From Adiantum capillus-veneris (lineage: Eukaryota; Streptophyta; Polypodiopsida; Polypodiales; Pteridaceae): DNA of 64,000 nucleotides. Within the stretch, counting starts at the first letter, position 1. Each line of letters starts with the position of its first letter. The notes beneath the pieces are model-generated. The model saw nothing but the letters and a program-made list of their open reading frames with translations. It was not told where the DNA came from and ran no database searches. Shown here one piece after another: positions 23,901 to 34,887 of the stretch. The translations under genes were made by a program, and so were the position numbers. The stretch is taken from the NCBI GenBank assembly GCA_014529385.2, contig CM043945.1, positions 93,938,612 through 94,002,611 on the forward strand, read 5' to 3'.

Positions 23901-23915
23901 TCCCTCTCCCTCTCT
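23474..23915. repeat. (CT)n microsatellite interleaved with a roughly 30-bp repeat
   Basis: Long (CT)n tracts at about 23512-23620, 23745-23766 and 23815-23897 alternate with copies of CACTTCTCAGTATCATACCG plus ATATCATAC (about 23474, 23622, 23676, and shorter copies to 23800). The Ser-Leu open frames here are microsatellite translations, not genes. Confidence 0.95.
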
Positions 23916-24147
23916 CCTTTTATTTGCAAGATACTTCAAATATAGAATACAACGTATTTCCATGCAACTTGCTTGTAAATGTATTATACATGAATTCTGT
24001 TACATTGATTGACAACAAGGCTGAGTAGTTTTCCATTTACATGCGTGACAGAAAAATACGTGGACAAAAGTCGCCCACTTCACAGACTTTATGAAGCTTT
24101 TTTTAAATTAAAAAAATCTGTTCCTTTCTTCTGGAAAAAGGCAATTG

Positions 24148-27098
24148 TCATTTCCAATAAAAACAATGCACATAGGTGTCGTCAGGTTGTCCGTCTGCAC
24201 AAATTACAGTCCTCTTTGTATACTCAATTCTGTCCTTAAAGATCAACCAGTGTGCCAGCCGGTTTATGACAATGGTTGATAGAAAATAGGCACGCACTTC
24301 TTTATACTGCTTTTCTAGCTTGGGAAAAACAATAAATGACCCCAATGGATTAAACATTAGCTTATATCCAGAATCATCAAAGATAAGTGTGTCAGGTGGT
24401 AGGTCAGGACAAATTTCGAGATTCTTGTGGAACACCGGTTTATCTATCGCGCCCAATTTAAAAGGGGCCCTTGTGCACTGCGCCTGACTTACCACTCTAT
24501 TGAATCTTTTGTGGTGGCCAGGGAACACTGTCGCTAGCGTGCGTTTGAGCTTCTCAAACTTGCAGCAGCTCCATATCCACACTTTGAACCATCTGAAACA
24601 AAAATTCAAAAACACTTCTGCATCGGGCCTTACCCAAAACTGTGTATCCCCTTCAACAACATACTGCATTTCTGGCCAGTAGGGCAATTATTCACCATAT
24701 TTTTCATCAAATTTCTTGAGCAGTAATCCATTCAGGTCCAAAATGAGAACCCTACACTGGACGCTCAACGGAGGTGGTGGCCTTGGCCATATCAGTGGGA
24801 TTCTTTTAATTAGTCTATACCATAGAGGAAACACGAGCACTGTAGGAGACAACACGCAATTCCATATTGCACGAATGTCAGCCCTGCCATTCTGCTTGTC
24901 ATCCCTGAACCTATCTGCAAGGTGCCATTCTTCAACTGAAAACATATCTGCAAATGAAAAATTACACAAGACTCAAACATCAATATGCAATTAAGACATA
25001 TCTACAGATTGAAATCATACAATAAAAATACACAATGTTCAAAAATTAGGCACAAGATGAAAGAGATGTTAAATGGGAAAGAAAGTTATATTAATTTCAG
25101 AAGTGGTTACGTAAAAAGAAACATAGGGGGGGCAAACAATAATCTTTTGCAGGCTCTGGGTTTAGGGTCAGAACTTGTGCCAGTATTCTGTATCTCCTGA
25201 GTGTCTTCTATGTCCATCTCCTCTTTTGGCTGCCCCTGGGTCTCTTCCTCTTCCTTGCTTTTTTGCTCCATTTCAGGCTTCTCATCTGCAGCCTTCTCGA
25301 TTTTATTTATTTTTTGCCTTTCTTATATGCTGAGCAAGGGTCTCCTCGGGACTTCCCTCCAGCCTGACATCTACACGACCATCAGCTTTAGAAAGCTATG
25401 CATCAAAAGATCACTTATTAGAGCCTTAATCAATGAAAAAACTTGCCACGTTGTCCTCGTTTTCTCGGGGTCTTTGATCTTGTCACCCGCAGGCTAGTGT
25501 CTAGCAACACATCGTCTTCCTCATTCTGGGTTTTCCCTTCAGCACCAGTCGTACTCTGCTCCTTTACCTCAAAGTTTTGTTCTTATTCTGTTGTTTCCGA
25601 AATAGGTTTCTCTGCATTACCAGGGACACTTTCATCAAGTAAAACCTCCACAGGTGTCTTGTATGCAGGTGTCACTGCATCGTTCCATGTGTCTTTACCG
25701 GTAGTAGTTCTGAAGTAGCTTCACTCTGAAAAAACATCAAAGAAGACAAAAATCAACCACCTGATTAAAACAATGGTGTGTTTGTTACCCATTGAAACAA
25801 TTTTCTCACCTGTTTTTGGGCATGGTTCAACTAGCTTCTTCTTTAGAAGGGATTGGTCTTCTACAAAAATAACTCCGGGGCAATCCTTAAGCATGCACTT
25901 TCCTTTCTCAACCAAGTGAGCATAGCAGAATGCATGGTATGCATGTGAGCAAGGCAATATAACAACATGGCTTGAGCGATTGTGATAATGAATTTTTACA
26001 CCACAAGCATTGCACACATCAATGAGAACAACACGTCCAGGAGTTGAAACTCGTGCAGGCGAGACTATGGTTTCAGGTAGCATTGGTTGACTAATCATGT
26101 CTGTCACAAATGTGACACAGAGAACAAAGGTTTCCTCATGCTTCAAGCATTTGGATAATTCTTCCTGTAGGCAAGAGACCTCTGTTATTAGATAATGTCA
26201 AACAGGTATAAAATCAGTATGAATGCTTGAAGATCGATATAATGATGTTATCATACCGGTATGATTACATCCTGCCGGTATGATGTTATCCCACCGTTAT
26301 TATGTTATTATATTGGATAGTATAACATCATATCGGTAGGATAACATTATACTGGAAGCATAACATCAAACTGGTTGAATTTTATCATACCGGTCGGATC
26401 TAACCATACCACTCGGATGTAACCATACCGGTAGGATATAACCATATCGGTAGGATATAATCATACCAGTAAGATATAATCATACCGGTAGGATGTAATC
26501 ATACCTGTAGGATATAATCCTACCGGTATGATAACATCCTACCGGTATTGTCATCTACCCTTACCAAATATGATATAATCCTACCGATATTAAAAATCAT
26601 ACCGTATGGTACTTTGTAGGTATTATACTACAATCAGATGGAGTTAAAAGCATACCTCTGCCTTCTGTAGGGTGGCTTTTTCTTGGTCATTTTTCTTGGA
26701 GGCTGTCAAGCAAGCCTGTTGGTACATTGGCATCGTCAGGGAAGTGCATTCGGATGGTGTCAAGGGCACACTCGCAACGGTGCACATCAGCAACAGATTT
26801 GACCACAGAATCCTTAGCCTTTTAACACTCGGCTGATACATTGTTAGGAGATTTTCTAACCTCAACAAGAAGTTCTTGCAAGGAAGTGGATACTTCAACA
26901 CTAAACGCAGACTGAGTAGTCGCAAAAAGCCCACTTCCGGCTGGTGTACTTCTGGATGGGGTATTTACTAAGAAGATGGCAGAACCACTTGGGGTTCCTG
27001 TGGATACTTGGGAAGTCTAACTTCCATTGTTCTCTTTTCCTATCTAAGTGACCTTCATTGGTCACATTCTTCACCACCTCAGATGCAAACTCAGCCCA
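24148..27098 (-). pseudogene. RING-like plus FCP1/NIF-type phosphatase-domain gene, exons 2-5
   Basis: Read on the minus strand. Exon 2 (27098-26656) is Ser/Thr-rich then helical, with stops and shifts. Exon 3 (26164-25810) is clean and has a RING-like finger: CNACG, about 18 residues, PCSHAYHAFCYAH, then CMLKDCP. Exon 4 (from 25725 to about 25130) is acidic with a basic SKTPRKRGQRGK patch. Exon 5 (about 24953-24148) is an FCP1/NIF HAD-type domain: RVLILDLNGLLLKK (motif I, second Asp replaced by Asn), WVRPDAEVFLNFCF, FKVWIWSC, and TLIFDDSGYKLMFNPLGSF (late acidic motif). A stop splits exon 5 near 24688. Introns have GT-AG ends. The usual family role is Ser phosphatase activity on RNA polymerase II or related substrates; activity here is doubtful. 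The first exon appears to be 53221-53301. Confidence 0.62.
26175..26640. repeat. Minisatellite built on the palindrome TACCGGTA, within an intron
   Basis: About 20-bp units of the type ATAATCATACCGGTAGGAT recur in both orientations, because the core TACCGGTA is its own reverse complement. The array fills the intron between exons 2 and 3 of the minus-strand gene. Confidence 0.85.
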
Positions 27099-27341
27099 CT
27101 TTACCGGACTTGTGCATACAAAATAAACATATTGTTGGATCCCAACAGTGGTATAAAGCCCCTTTGTAATGACTATCAAATTCCCTTTGTAATGCCAATG
27201 ATGTCTACCGTCTTTATCCATTTGTTTGGATTATGTATAGATTTATTAGTTGGTCAGAACGCAATGCGTTTCCACTTTGTAATTATGATGAGTGGAACTC
27301 AATTAAAACCCCATATACATTTTGAGCTAAGGTGACTAAAG

Positions 27342-27349
27342 TATAAAGG
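27342..27349 (+). promoter_or_regulatory. TATA box of E2 LTR
   Basis: TATAAAGG, 209 bp from the LTR start. The same box is at 52819-52826 in the 3' LTR, and analogous boxes lie at 212 bp (E5) and 196 bp (E3). Confidence 0.65.
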
Positions 27350-27558
27350 TCACCTTAGAACCATTTTTGAATAACATTATTTTTCATTAATTCTGCGTCG
27401 TACGAGTCTGAGAGAGTGTGATCTTATCCTCTTTGCTACGCGCATCTCCCTCACCGGAGCGACACACCATCGCGGTAGCCTCTCCAAGAGCTACACGCCC
27501 ACGCCACGCATTCGCATCTGCGAGTTGTTCGCGAGCAATCCTTCCACGAGCTTGTTTT

Positions 27559-27570
27559 GCTTGTAAGTAT
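27559..27570 (+). promoter_or_regulatory. Splice-donor-like site in E2 LTR
   Basis: GTAAGTAT at 27563 preceded by TTGCTT, an almost perfect plant 5' splice site downstream of the TATA box and so within the transcript leader. Comparable GTAAGA sites are in the E5 LTR (17331) and E3 LTR (58123). It could feed a spliced RNA for the aORF; this is inferred. Confidence 0.4.
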
Positions 27571-27683
27571 CACAAACAGTGTCTGTTTTCAACAATCAAG
27601 TACTTTATGGAATGAGGGAGAGATTAGCTACGCATAGATACTCATAGAATTAGGTTTCGCACACTTTTAGATTATGACCTGTG

Positions 27684-27695
27684 AGTCTATCGCGA
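27684..27695. repeat. Half-copy of the E2 palindrome in the LTR
   Basis: AGTCTATCGCGA, i.e. the left arm and centre of the E2 leader palindrome; the right arm is absent. Core starts 556 bp into the LTR. Confidence 0.75.
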
Positions 27696-28030
27696 CTGTA
27701 TTCGAGATAACTAGGGTTAAAATCTGGTAAGATTGGACTTATAGGTAAGTGTATCCTAGTGAGAGGATGGTGCCTAGCAAGTTTGAAGCAATTTCGAGAT
27801 CATTTGATGTGTAAACGGTGTTATGAGCGTTTAGGGATATAGTGGGTTGGAGTTAACAAGGATTAGTGACTGATGCATCATAGAAGTGTGTATGTGTAGG
27901 TTGGTCTCAGCCTGACAAGCTAACGAGATTGCCTCTGTGCACCTACGGGTTAGTCATGTCATCGGATGACAAGTATGTTGTCTGTGTCCTGCTTGTGAGC
28001 ATGAACAGGGAAGTAGTTTGCCCTAAAACA

Positions 28031-28050
28031 TTGACGCCGCTGCCTGGGAC
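28031..28050 (+). other. E2 primer-binding site, degenerate tRNA-Asp type
   Basis: TTGACGCCGCTGCCTGGGAC directly follows the LTR. It differs at two positions from the LARD PBS (TGGCGCC... and ...CCGGGG). Confidence 0.75.
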
Positions 28051-29726
28051 ACAATACCTTAAGTAGGGAGATCTACGTCACTCGTGTAATGATTAGCTTA
28101 CTTTAGTTTTGACTAGAGAGAGCTTAAACTTTTAGAACAAGATCCAGGAGAGGGTATCCTGAGGTCTAGTGGATAGCCAAGAAGCCTGTGTCTTGCCGAG
28201 GGTCTGTGAGTTAGATTTAGTTAGGTAGGATAATGCGAAGTTATGGTTTTATGGTTTTGAGTGCTTGTTATGGTTGTGTAGAAATAGTGTAGAAAAACGC
28301 TATAAAAATGCAAAACAAACAAAAAGAAGAAACAATGAGGCTATTTGCTTGCCTTGAAAGCAAAACCCACACCATACACTCTTTAAGTGTGTGATTAGGG
28401 TAGGCATTTGGACTTATGATCCAGTGCTTGAGAAAACGTTAAAATTGTGACAAAAACCAACAAGAAAAAAACAAGGGATTGCCATAAAAACACTAAGTGA
28501 ACCTAAAGAGGCCAAAAAGAGATATAACCATTAGCCTTGGATAAACTGATTGTGTCATGATGTACAAGTGATATTCACAAGATTAACTTGAAGTGTCATC
28601 AAATTTGCATCACTTTAAGTGCATTTGAGTTGTGAATTTGCCATAGAAAAGTGAAATTTGTCAAGTGTTTGAGTCTAGGGTCAAAATGAGTCCAAATTCA
28701 GTGAAACTCAAGGGATAGACTTATATGGGCACAGGGAACACAAATGTCCAAAAACAGTAAAAAAATCACATCCCAGTTTCTCTCTGGTGATTCTATCGTG
28801 ATAGACTAGTGATTTGGAGATAGACTAACAATCTGGAAAAACCCTTTATACCACATGTTGAACACATCAATACAAGGGTGCTCACAAAAATTGAGTGAAT
28901 TTGGACACCATCTTGACCACCAAACCTCAAGAGTGGTGTTTAGAGTCTGAATTCAAAGACATAGTGGCAAGAAGGCTTTGACCAAATGTCCAAACAATGC
29001 ACAAACTTGTCAATGCACTATACAGGGAGTGGGGAAACCAGCTGTGGAGAGAACTTGTGAAAAAGGCCAACACTGGAGAAATTTACCAGTCTATCGCGAT
29101 AGACTGAGGAAGTAGGGGCTAGGGACCTTATTTCTCAAATCCCTCCTAGGGATAGCTTTAGCAGAGCCTAAATAGCATACACACCAAATTTTAAGGTGTT
29201 TAGATCACTGAAAGTGAATCTAAGGCCCAGATAGAGAACTAGGCTCTGACAAAAACACTAAAATTGGCCCAAAACCCAAAGCAAGTGTCCGAATTTCATA
29301 AAACTTGAGGGATAGACTCTAGAGAGTCAGGGGAACCCAAAGGTGAAGTCACAATTTTAAATTGACTTATATTGAGAAATCTGTGAGTCTATCGCGATAG
29401 ACTCATAAAGGGGTGATTCAGACTGTAAATTGTGACTATATAGTTAGGACATACTTGTCACATAGATCCCAACCCTCATTTCACATTTGAAATTGGACCA
29501 CCAGAAGACCTTGAAACACCCATTGGGGAGAAAAACACAAATTGGCTAAGATTGACCAGTTGTCATTAAAAAAAAAGATTGTTGTACATAATTGAAAGAT
29601 TTGTTCCTGGTTCAAGGAAACCCTTGTGAACAGACTAACCATACATGTGTAGATTCCAAAAGGAGATCATCACATAACTGAGCATGCAGGAGAAGTCCAA
29701 GTAAGCTTTAAGTTCACAATACATCT
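28051..29726 (+). other. E2 first leader, non-coding
   Basis: About 1.7 kb between PBS and ORF1 without usable reading frames. Its right half carries the palindrome array (28790-29403) embedded in weakly similar, roughly 298-bp units. Confidence 0.75.
28790..29403. repeat. Palindrome array 1 of E2 (three copies, 298-bp period)
   Basis: AGTCTATCGCGATAGACT, an 18-bp perfect palindrome, at 29088-29105 and 29386-29403; a variant (second base T, centre CGTG) at 28790-28807. Start-to-start spacing is 298 and 298 bp. The DNA between copies is only weakly alike. As RNA each can form a 7-bp stem with a CGCG tetraloop. Confidence 0.93.
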
Positions 29727-30516
29727 TTGAGTCTTATGTATTTAAAGTCAAGAGCCTTTTTTAAGTCAGGAGCTAAAAGTGTCAAAAGTCAAGTAAGCAC
29801 CACATCCACCGAAGAGAGTGTAACTCAGGCAAGGCTAGATCCACTAGCACCGATTATTGAGGAGGGTAGTGATACTGACACTTCGTCAGACAAGTCCTTC
29901 TTCATGATGGGTAGTCAACAGCCAGGAGGTGTCTCCTATGAAGGACCAATGCCAAGGGGAAGCACCTCCCTAAATCCTTTGAACGATTCCAAGTTCACTG
30001 TAATATTCTTAGAAGGAACAAACTGGAGGGGAGCCTTAGTTTATTCTGACTATCGAGGACGCAAGTATGATTTATATTGAAGAAAGATCGGCTCAGAGAC
30101 TGGAGATAATTCGAGTCTATGATGATGGAGATAGATTCCGAGATGAAAACGGGAACCACTATCTGATAGTTAGTAACCCTGAGGATTACAACAGATATGG
30201 AGATAACGTGGCAAAAGGGAAAATGGTTTCAAAAACTCAAGAACCGTCTCCAAACATTGATCGACCTAGAGCGCTTTTTATGTATGATAAGAAAACAACC
30301 AGGGTCTCAACCTATAATGAGAATGTGGGGATTTACAAGCATGAGAGCGAGGGAATAGTCTCGTACTTCCAATGCAAAGAACCCTACCCAAACGAATTGA
30401 GGAAAGACAAGGTTCTTTACTTATTCTCTTATGAAATTGCTATGGGGAAGGATATTGTTTTTGTTGATAGGTACGGGCGAGAATATACACGTGTTCTCCC
30501 AGAGGAGGTAGAATAG
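29727..30516 (+). pseudogene. E2 ORF1, novel domain upstream of gag
   Basis: Two overlapping frames (29727-30080, then 30067-30516) that together form one region of about 260 codons. The N-terminal 75 residues are Ser/Thr-rich and low complexity. After that come repeated hydrophobic strands with a D-x-x-G-R-x-Y pattern: YSDYRGRKYDLY, RDENGNHYLIV and FVDRYGREYTRVLPEE. The last is clearly shared with E3 (MVDKYGREYKFI). Ogre-type elements are known to have an ORF1 before gag; I do not recognise this domain or its function. Confidence 0.65.
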
Positions 30517-30681
30517 GCAACGATTCCAGGAGCATCAACATATGCCCCTGAAGAAATGCCAAGAGCCACCTACACCCCTAGAAAATCGACAAATCCATTT
30601 TCAGAAGAGTATGATGTAGCCTCACATTCTACCTGACAACCGACGTTCAACTACCAGGACCAACCAACTACCCAACCATCA

Positions 30682-32507
30682 TTGCATGCATGGCTTCGAC
30701 AGAGTGCAACATTAGAACAAGACCGAAACCAAGATGGTTATCAAGACGCACGAGGGCTAAGGGATTTACAAGAACCACCACTGTATTCATGGTATCAAGG
30801 AGAGAGTAAGCCAAAGACTCAAGGGTCAACAGAGCCTGGAAGACCACCCATAGAACGATTTCGGAGAGATGAACCATCTTTGGCAAGAACTGTTAGAAAT
30901 TATGGCTTAGGAGCACCATTGGGAGAGGAACCCGGCCACTACAGAAGACCAGAGGAGGTATATTGACTAGGACGTGGAGATCCAATGATGAGATTTGTAG
31001 ACCATCGTAGAATTATACCTTCTCAAGTGCAAAAATGGGTAAGCAAGACATACACGGGAAACAGGGATCTGAGAGATCATGTAACAGCCTTTGTGCGTGT
31101 AATTAGAGCTGAAGAGGTGTTAGACTTCCCTACCCAATTTGCTGGGTTTGGACTAACATTAGAGGATGATGTAGCTACCTGGTTTGACTATGTGGAACGA
31201 AGAGACTTTGAGTCTATGGAGGAGGTGTTTGACAAGTTTATTGAGGAATTCTCACGAAGGGGGATAGCTCATAATACTGTCTCACAAATCCACAAATTCA
31301 AACAGAAAGAAGGGGAATCTGTGAGAAAGGCAGCCCTAAGACTAAAAAGATATATTAAGTTCTGCCCTGTGGAAGAACTGCCAAATCAGTCCAGACTTAT
31401 GCTTATATTTATTCAAGGACTGAGAAATGCAGATCTCCAAAAGGACTTACATATGAAGAGGAGCACGACGTTAAATGAGTTAAGTAAGGAGGCTCTTTAC
31501 CTTGTAGACAATTGCGCGGTCTACAAAGAGGGTGAATTCAAGGATCTTGACAAGGATTCATCCTCACAACAAAGTGGAAGCAAGTCCATTAAGACACCGA
31601 AAGGAGAAGTAGTTGTAAGCCAGGAGTAGCTTGTAAAGGAAGTGCTAAAGAAGATTAACTTGTATGCCAAACATCAGGCTAAACAATCAAAATGATGTGG
31701 GATTGAACAAAAATGGACAAACCATGGGACTGAGGAATGTTATTATAACAAGGGGTATGTGAGAGAACGACCATATGCTTCCCAAGCTCAGGTAGCATCT
31801 CCTCAACTTCCATCGATGCCTAGGTATCAAGCAGCAACCCACCAGGACCTGTAGGTGTTGAAAGACCACAACCAGTATTGGGACAACAACCACCCCTACC
31901 AGGAGTAAGGCCGGTAGGCATAAGATACACACCGACGGTAAACGAACCAGAAGAGAAGACTTTGGTACCTATGCATGCATATTATGATGATTCCAATGGA
32001 TATGTAGCAAATCCTATCTACTATCCAACGGAAGAACCCTCAACACCAGAACCATGGAGCATGATGGGAAGTGCAAGACCACCAACAGCTGCACATGCAA
32101 CAGGAGAAGGAAGATATAGCTTGGATGAACGAACACTGTTGTTCATAGCCAACGAAGGCATGAGCGGGCAAAGGCATGCACACCAACAAAGAGGATCTCA
32201 AGGAGCACCTCAACAACCTATGAGACCCTGCTATAAGTGTGGTGGAGACCATTGGCTGAGAGACTGTCCTCATGATGAAATCATTAGGGTCAACGCATAT
32301 TGCACCAAGTGTGGAATAACTCACTTGATTCCTGATTTCCCTAAGAATCTAAGCAAAGGAGCAAAGACTACCTTGAATATGCTGGGAATAGTGCCTTCCA
32401 GTGGAGGGTCAGAAAACGAAACTACGATTCCTGTTAAGGTCTTGGCGAGAGCCCAAACAAGGAAAAATGACAATCAACCCAAGAGTAACGGTGAAAATCA
32501 AGACTGA
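30682..32507 (+). pseudogene. gag: E2 gag
   Basis: Charged, Pro/Arg-rich linker (30682-30966), then the gag core at 30985-31629 (segments HVTAFVRVIRAEEV, WFDYVERRDF, FIEEFSRRGI, IQGLRNADLQKDLHM, EALYLVDNC). A break follows at 31630-31877, and then the zinc-knuckle part. Knuckle one is CYKCGGDHWLRDC at 32229-32267 (CX2CX3HX4C, the spacing seen in plant Tat/Athila-type gags); knuckle two (CTKCGITHLIPDF) has lost the last Cys. A conserved LNMLGIVPSSGGSE segment follows. E3 gag aligns along the whole length. Confidence 0.82.
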
Positions 32508-32940
32508 CAAGTCTAGCATCAGTCGTGATAATCCTCAGAAAGAACAAAGAGCGAAAATAAAAGCTAGACATGAACGAAAACAAAAAGCTGTAGAAGCTGA
32601 GCTAACAATGGCTCGAGAGCAACTTAAACAGCAAAGAGAGTCTGACTCTCTAAAATCAACGGAGGGACCGAGAAGTGCAATCTCACGAGGGTCTGTATTG
32701 GTAGACAAGGTGAATGAACCCTTGGATGCAATCTTGCAAGCCTATGAAGCAAGATTGAAGAACAGACAGACTCTAGAGAAAAGGTGGATGACATATCCAT
32801 ATCCAGAGATAGAAAAACAGAGACTAGAGATGTGCAAGCAGTTGATTGAAACTGTACAAGCCTTACTAGAGCCTCCACCTATGGAAGTGAGGGATAGAAT
32901 AATCAAACCACCAAACAATGAAACACCTATCAAAACTTAA
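32508..32940 (+). pseudogene. E2 conserved segment between gag knuckle and protease
   Basis: In the frame open from 32401: a Lys/Arg/Glu-rich helix likely to be a coiled coil, then RGSVLVDKVNEPLDAILQAY and an ARLKNRQTLEKRWMTYP segment. E3 has the same block (GGSVLVDKVFEPLDAILKAY). It has no recognised domain name. The strong match across two diverged elements suggests a constrained part of the polyprotein. Confidence 0.65.
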
Positions 32941-32976
32941 CAAAGGGTACCTAACAAGATAGACAACGTTAAATCC

Positions 32977-34245
32977 TTGCCTAATGTAGAGGATGCAAGA
33001 GTCGTGCCTAATAGCACTGATGAATCACTGAAGAGTTTTCCACCATATGCAACCATTGTGGAAGAAAACTGGCCTGAAGAGCTATGGGAAATTGTGAGAA
33101 AAGCTCAAGAAAAATATGAGACAAAAACAGTCGAGTCAGCGCCTTTCTCGGAGTTGAACTTGAATAAGCCACCATGGGATTTATGCGCTAAATCATTTCA
33201 AGGGGATGATGGTTCAGTTGCATCAGAATATAGCAGACCAAAATCACTCAGAACTTTGCCACCATACATGGGAGACTATGAGGCAAAGTCGGAAATTCAA
33301 AGGATGCCTTCTCAAAGAATAGGAGGGACAAATCAATTGGACACTAAAATTTTGACAGACTTGTTGTCTACTCCAGTCAAGTGTATAATCACATTGGTAG
33401 AATTGTTAAAAATTAGGCCAAGCATGTGGACGGGAGTGGGAAAATGTTTGGAGAAATTTGGTATAAAAACGCCTGTTAAGTTCTTCGAAACTCAGCTTAA
33501 TGACATAGCACAGAAGAGAGTCAACACTAGACCAGTGCCTCTCAACAAGGTTGGAGAGTATTGTGAGGGTGAAGACGGCAACACTACTCTAACAGTCGAG
33601 TATAACGGCATAGAGACTAAGGCCATACTTGATAGTGGAGTTGGCATTGCCATTGCTACCAAATTGCTATGGGAAAAATGGGAAAAACCGGCAATACGAA
33701 CAACTAGAATGAAACTGCAACTAGCGGATGGGCACGTAGAAAGGCCTATAGGATTTCTTGAGGCAATTGTGGTATCTTCATGTGGCATAGAGTACGAACA
33801 TACATTTTCCATAGTAGATTTCGGCAAGAAAAACAATTATGGAATTATCCTTGGTAGGCCGTTCATGAGGCAACTCAAGATGGTGCAGGACTGGGGGTAT
33901 GATTATTTGTATCTAAGACATGTTGAAACCACTACACGTGTAGATATGAGGAACCACAACTACCATGATGTCATGAGAACACCTGTGGAAGAATTTGACT
34001 CAGCCACCACCATTAGTGGATCAGAAGTCCCGGCGTGGTTCTGTAAGAAAAAAGAGATATGGATGTGCGGAGCATCTCAATGTAGTGAATTTGACCACAA
34101 TGAAAGGACACTAGAGAGGGTATTGGAAGACGATGCCTATATACGAGAGACCTTCCCTGAAGAGAATCTCGAACCCCTAGAATGGTCTCAATTTTTGGCT
34201 ACTTTGGATGTATGCGTCAATGAAGTCACTCCCACAAAATTGTAG
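32977..34245 (+). pseudogene. E2 retropepsin-type protease with N-terminal extension
   Basis: The longest clean frame of E2 (422 codons). The active-site Asp lies in AILDSGVGIAIATK (DSG at 33631-33639), and the later strand is YGIILGRPFMRQLK. About 200 residues precede the protease fold, including repeated ESLKSFPPYATIV / PKSLRTLPPYMGDY segments. Tat/Athila-type plant elements have a D-S-G protease here, so this is the element's regular protease. The open frame ends at 34245, where a short direct repeat (GTATGCGTCAATGAAGTCAC at 34209 and 34259) marks a small local duplication. Confidence 0.75.
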
Positions 34246-34281
34246 AGGAAGACGAGATGTATGCGTCAATGAAGTCACTAC

Positions 34282-34833
34282 ATGTTGAGCAAAATTATAG
34301 AGGAAGATGAGAACGAAGCAGACACCAAGAAAGAGAGAGTCAATCAAACGGAAATGGATCTTAATATTAGGATAGTGGGCTATGTGGACATCCCCACTAA
34401 AAACATCGAGCAGGATGGAGAAGAATCTTATAATTCTTCTGATCAATGTAAAAACGAAGATAATGCGGATGATGAGAAGTCGGAAAATACGGAGGAAGAC
34501 GACCATCAGGATCAAGACAATGACGTCTTTTACAACTTCCCGAACCAAAGTGTGAGACGCCAAAAAAGATACAAGAGTAGGCGAAACCGTAAAAGTCTAC
34601 CAACTAGCCTTAGACCTATGCCTGAGTTAAGGAGTAAGACACATTTCCTTATGAAAATTCCTGCTGTGGATTGTCCTAAGGATAAAGTGTCAGGAAGATT
34701 TCTTAAGGTTGTTGAAGACCCACATTTTAAGGCAAGACTGTTGAAACTTAAGAAAACCAGCAAGACAAAAAATAGAGTGACAAGGGAAATATTGGATGTC
34801 TTTGGAGATCCAATTATAACGAAAGCTGAATGA
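34282..34833 (+). pseudogene. E2 acidic spacer before RT
   Basis: About 180 codons, strongly acidic (Asp/Glu/Asn) then basic (RRQKRYKSRRNRK). Spacer regions of this kind between protease and RT are common in Tat-type polyproteins. The codon frame is open, but no domain is recognised. Confidence 0.5.
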
Positions 34834-34887
34834 AAAAAGAAATACAATGATTTAAGACAAAAGCTGAAAAATGTATGGACAACTGAA

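Larger units (their letters stand above)
27133..28030 (+). repeat. E2 5' LTR (898 bp)
   Basis: Begins TGTTGGATCCCAACA (hairpin tip) and ends CCCTAAAACA directly before the PBS. Contains a TATA box at 27342, a consensus splice donor at 27563 and a half-copy of the leader palindrome at 27684. The first 528 bp align with the 3' LTR with about 28 substitutions and one 12-bp indel. Confidence 0.9.

Noticed and set aside
23460-24012. 161- and 182-codon Ser-Leu frames
   Set aside because: Translations of a (CT)n microsatellite on one strand and Arg-Glu on the other.
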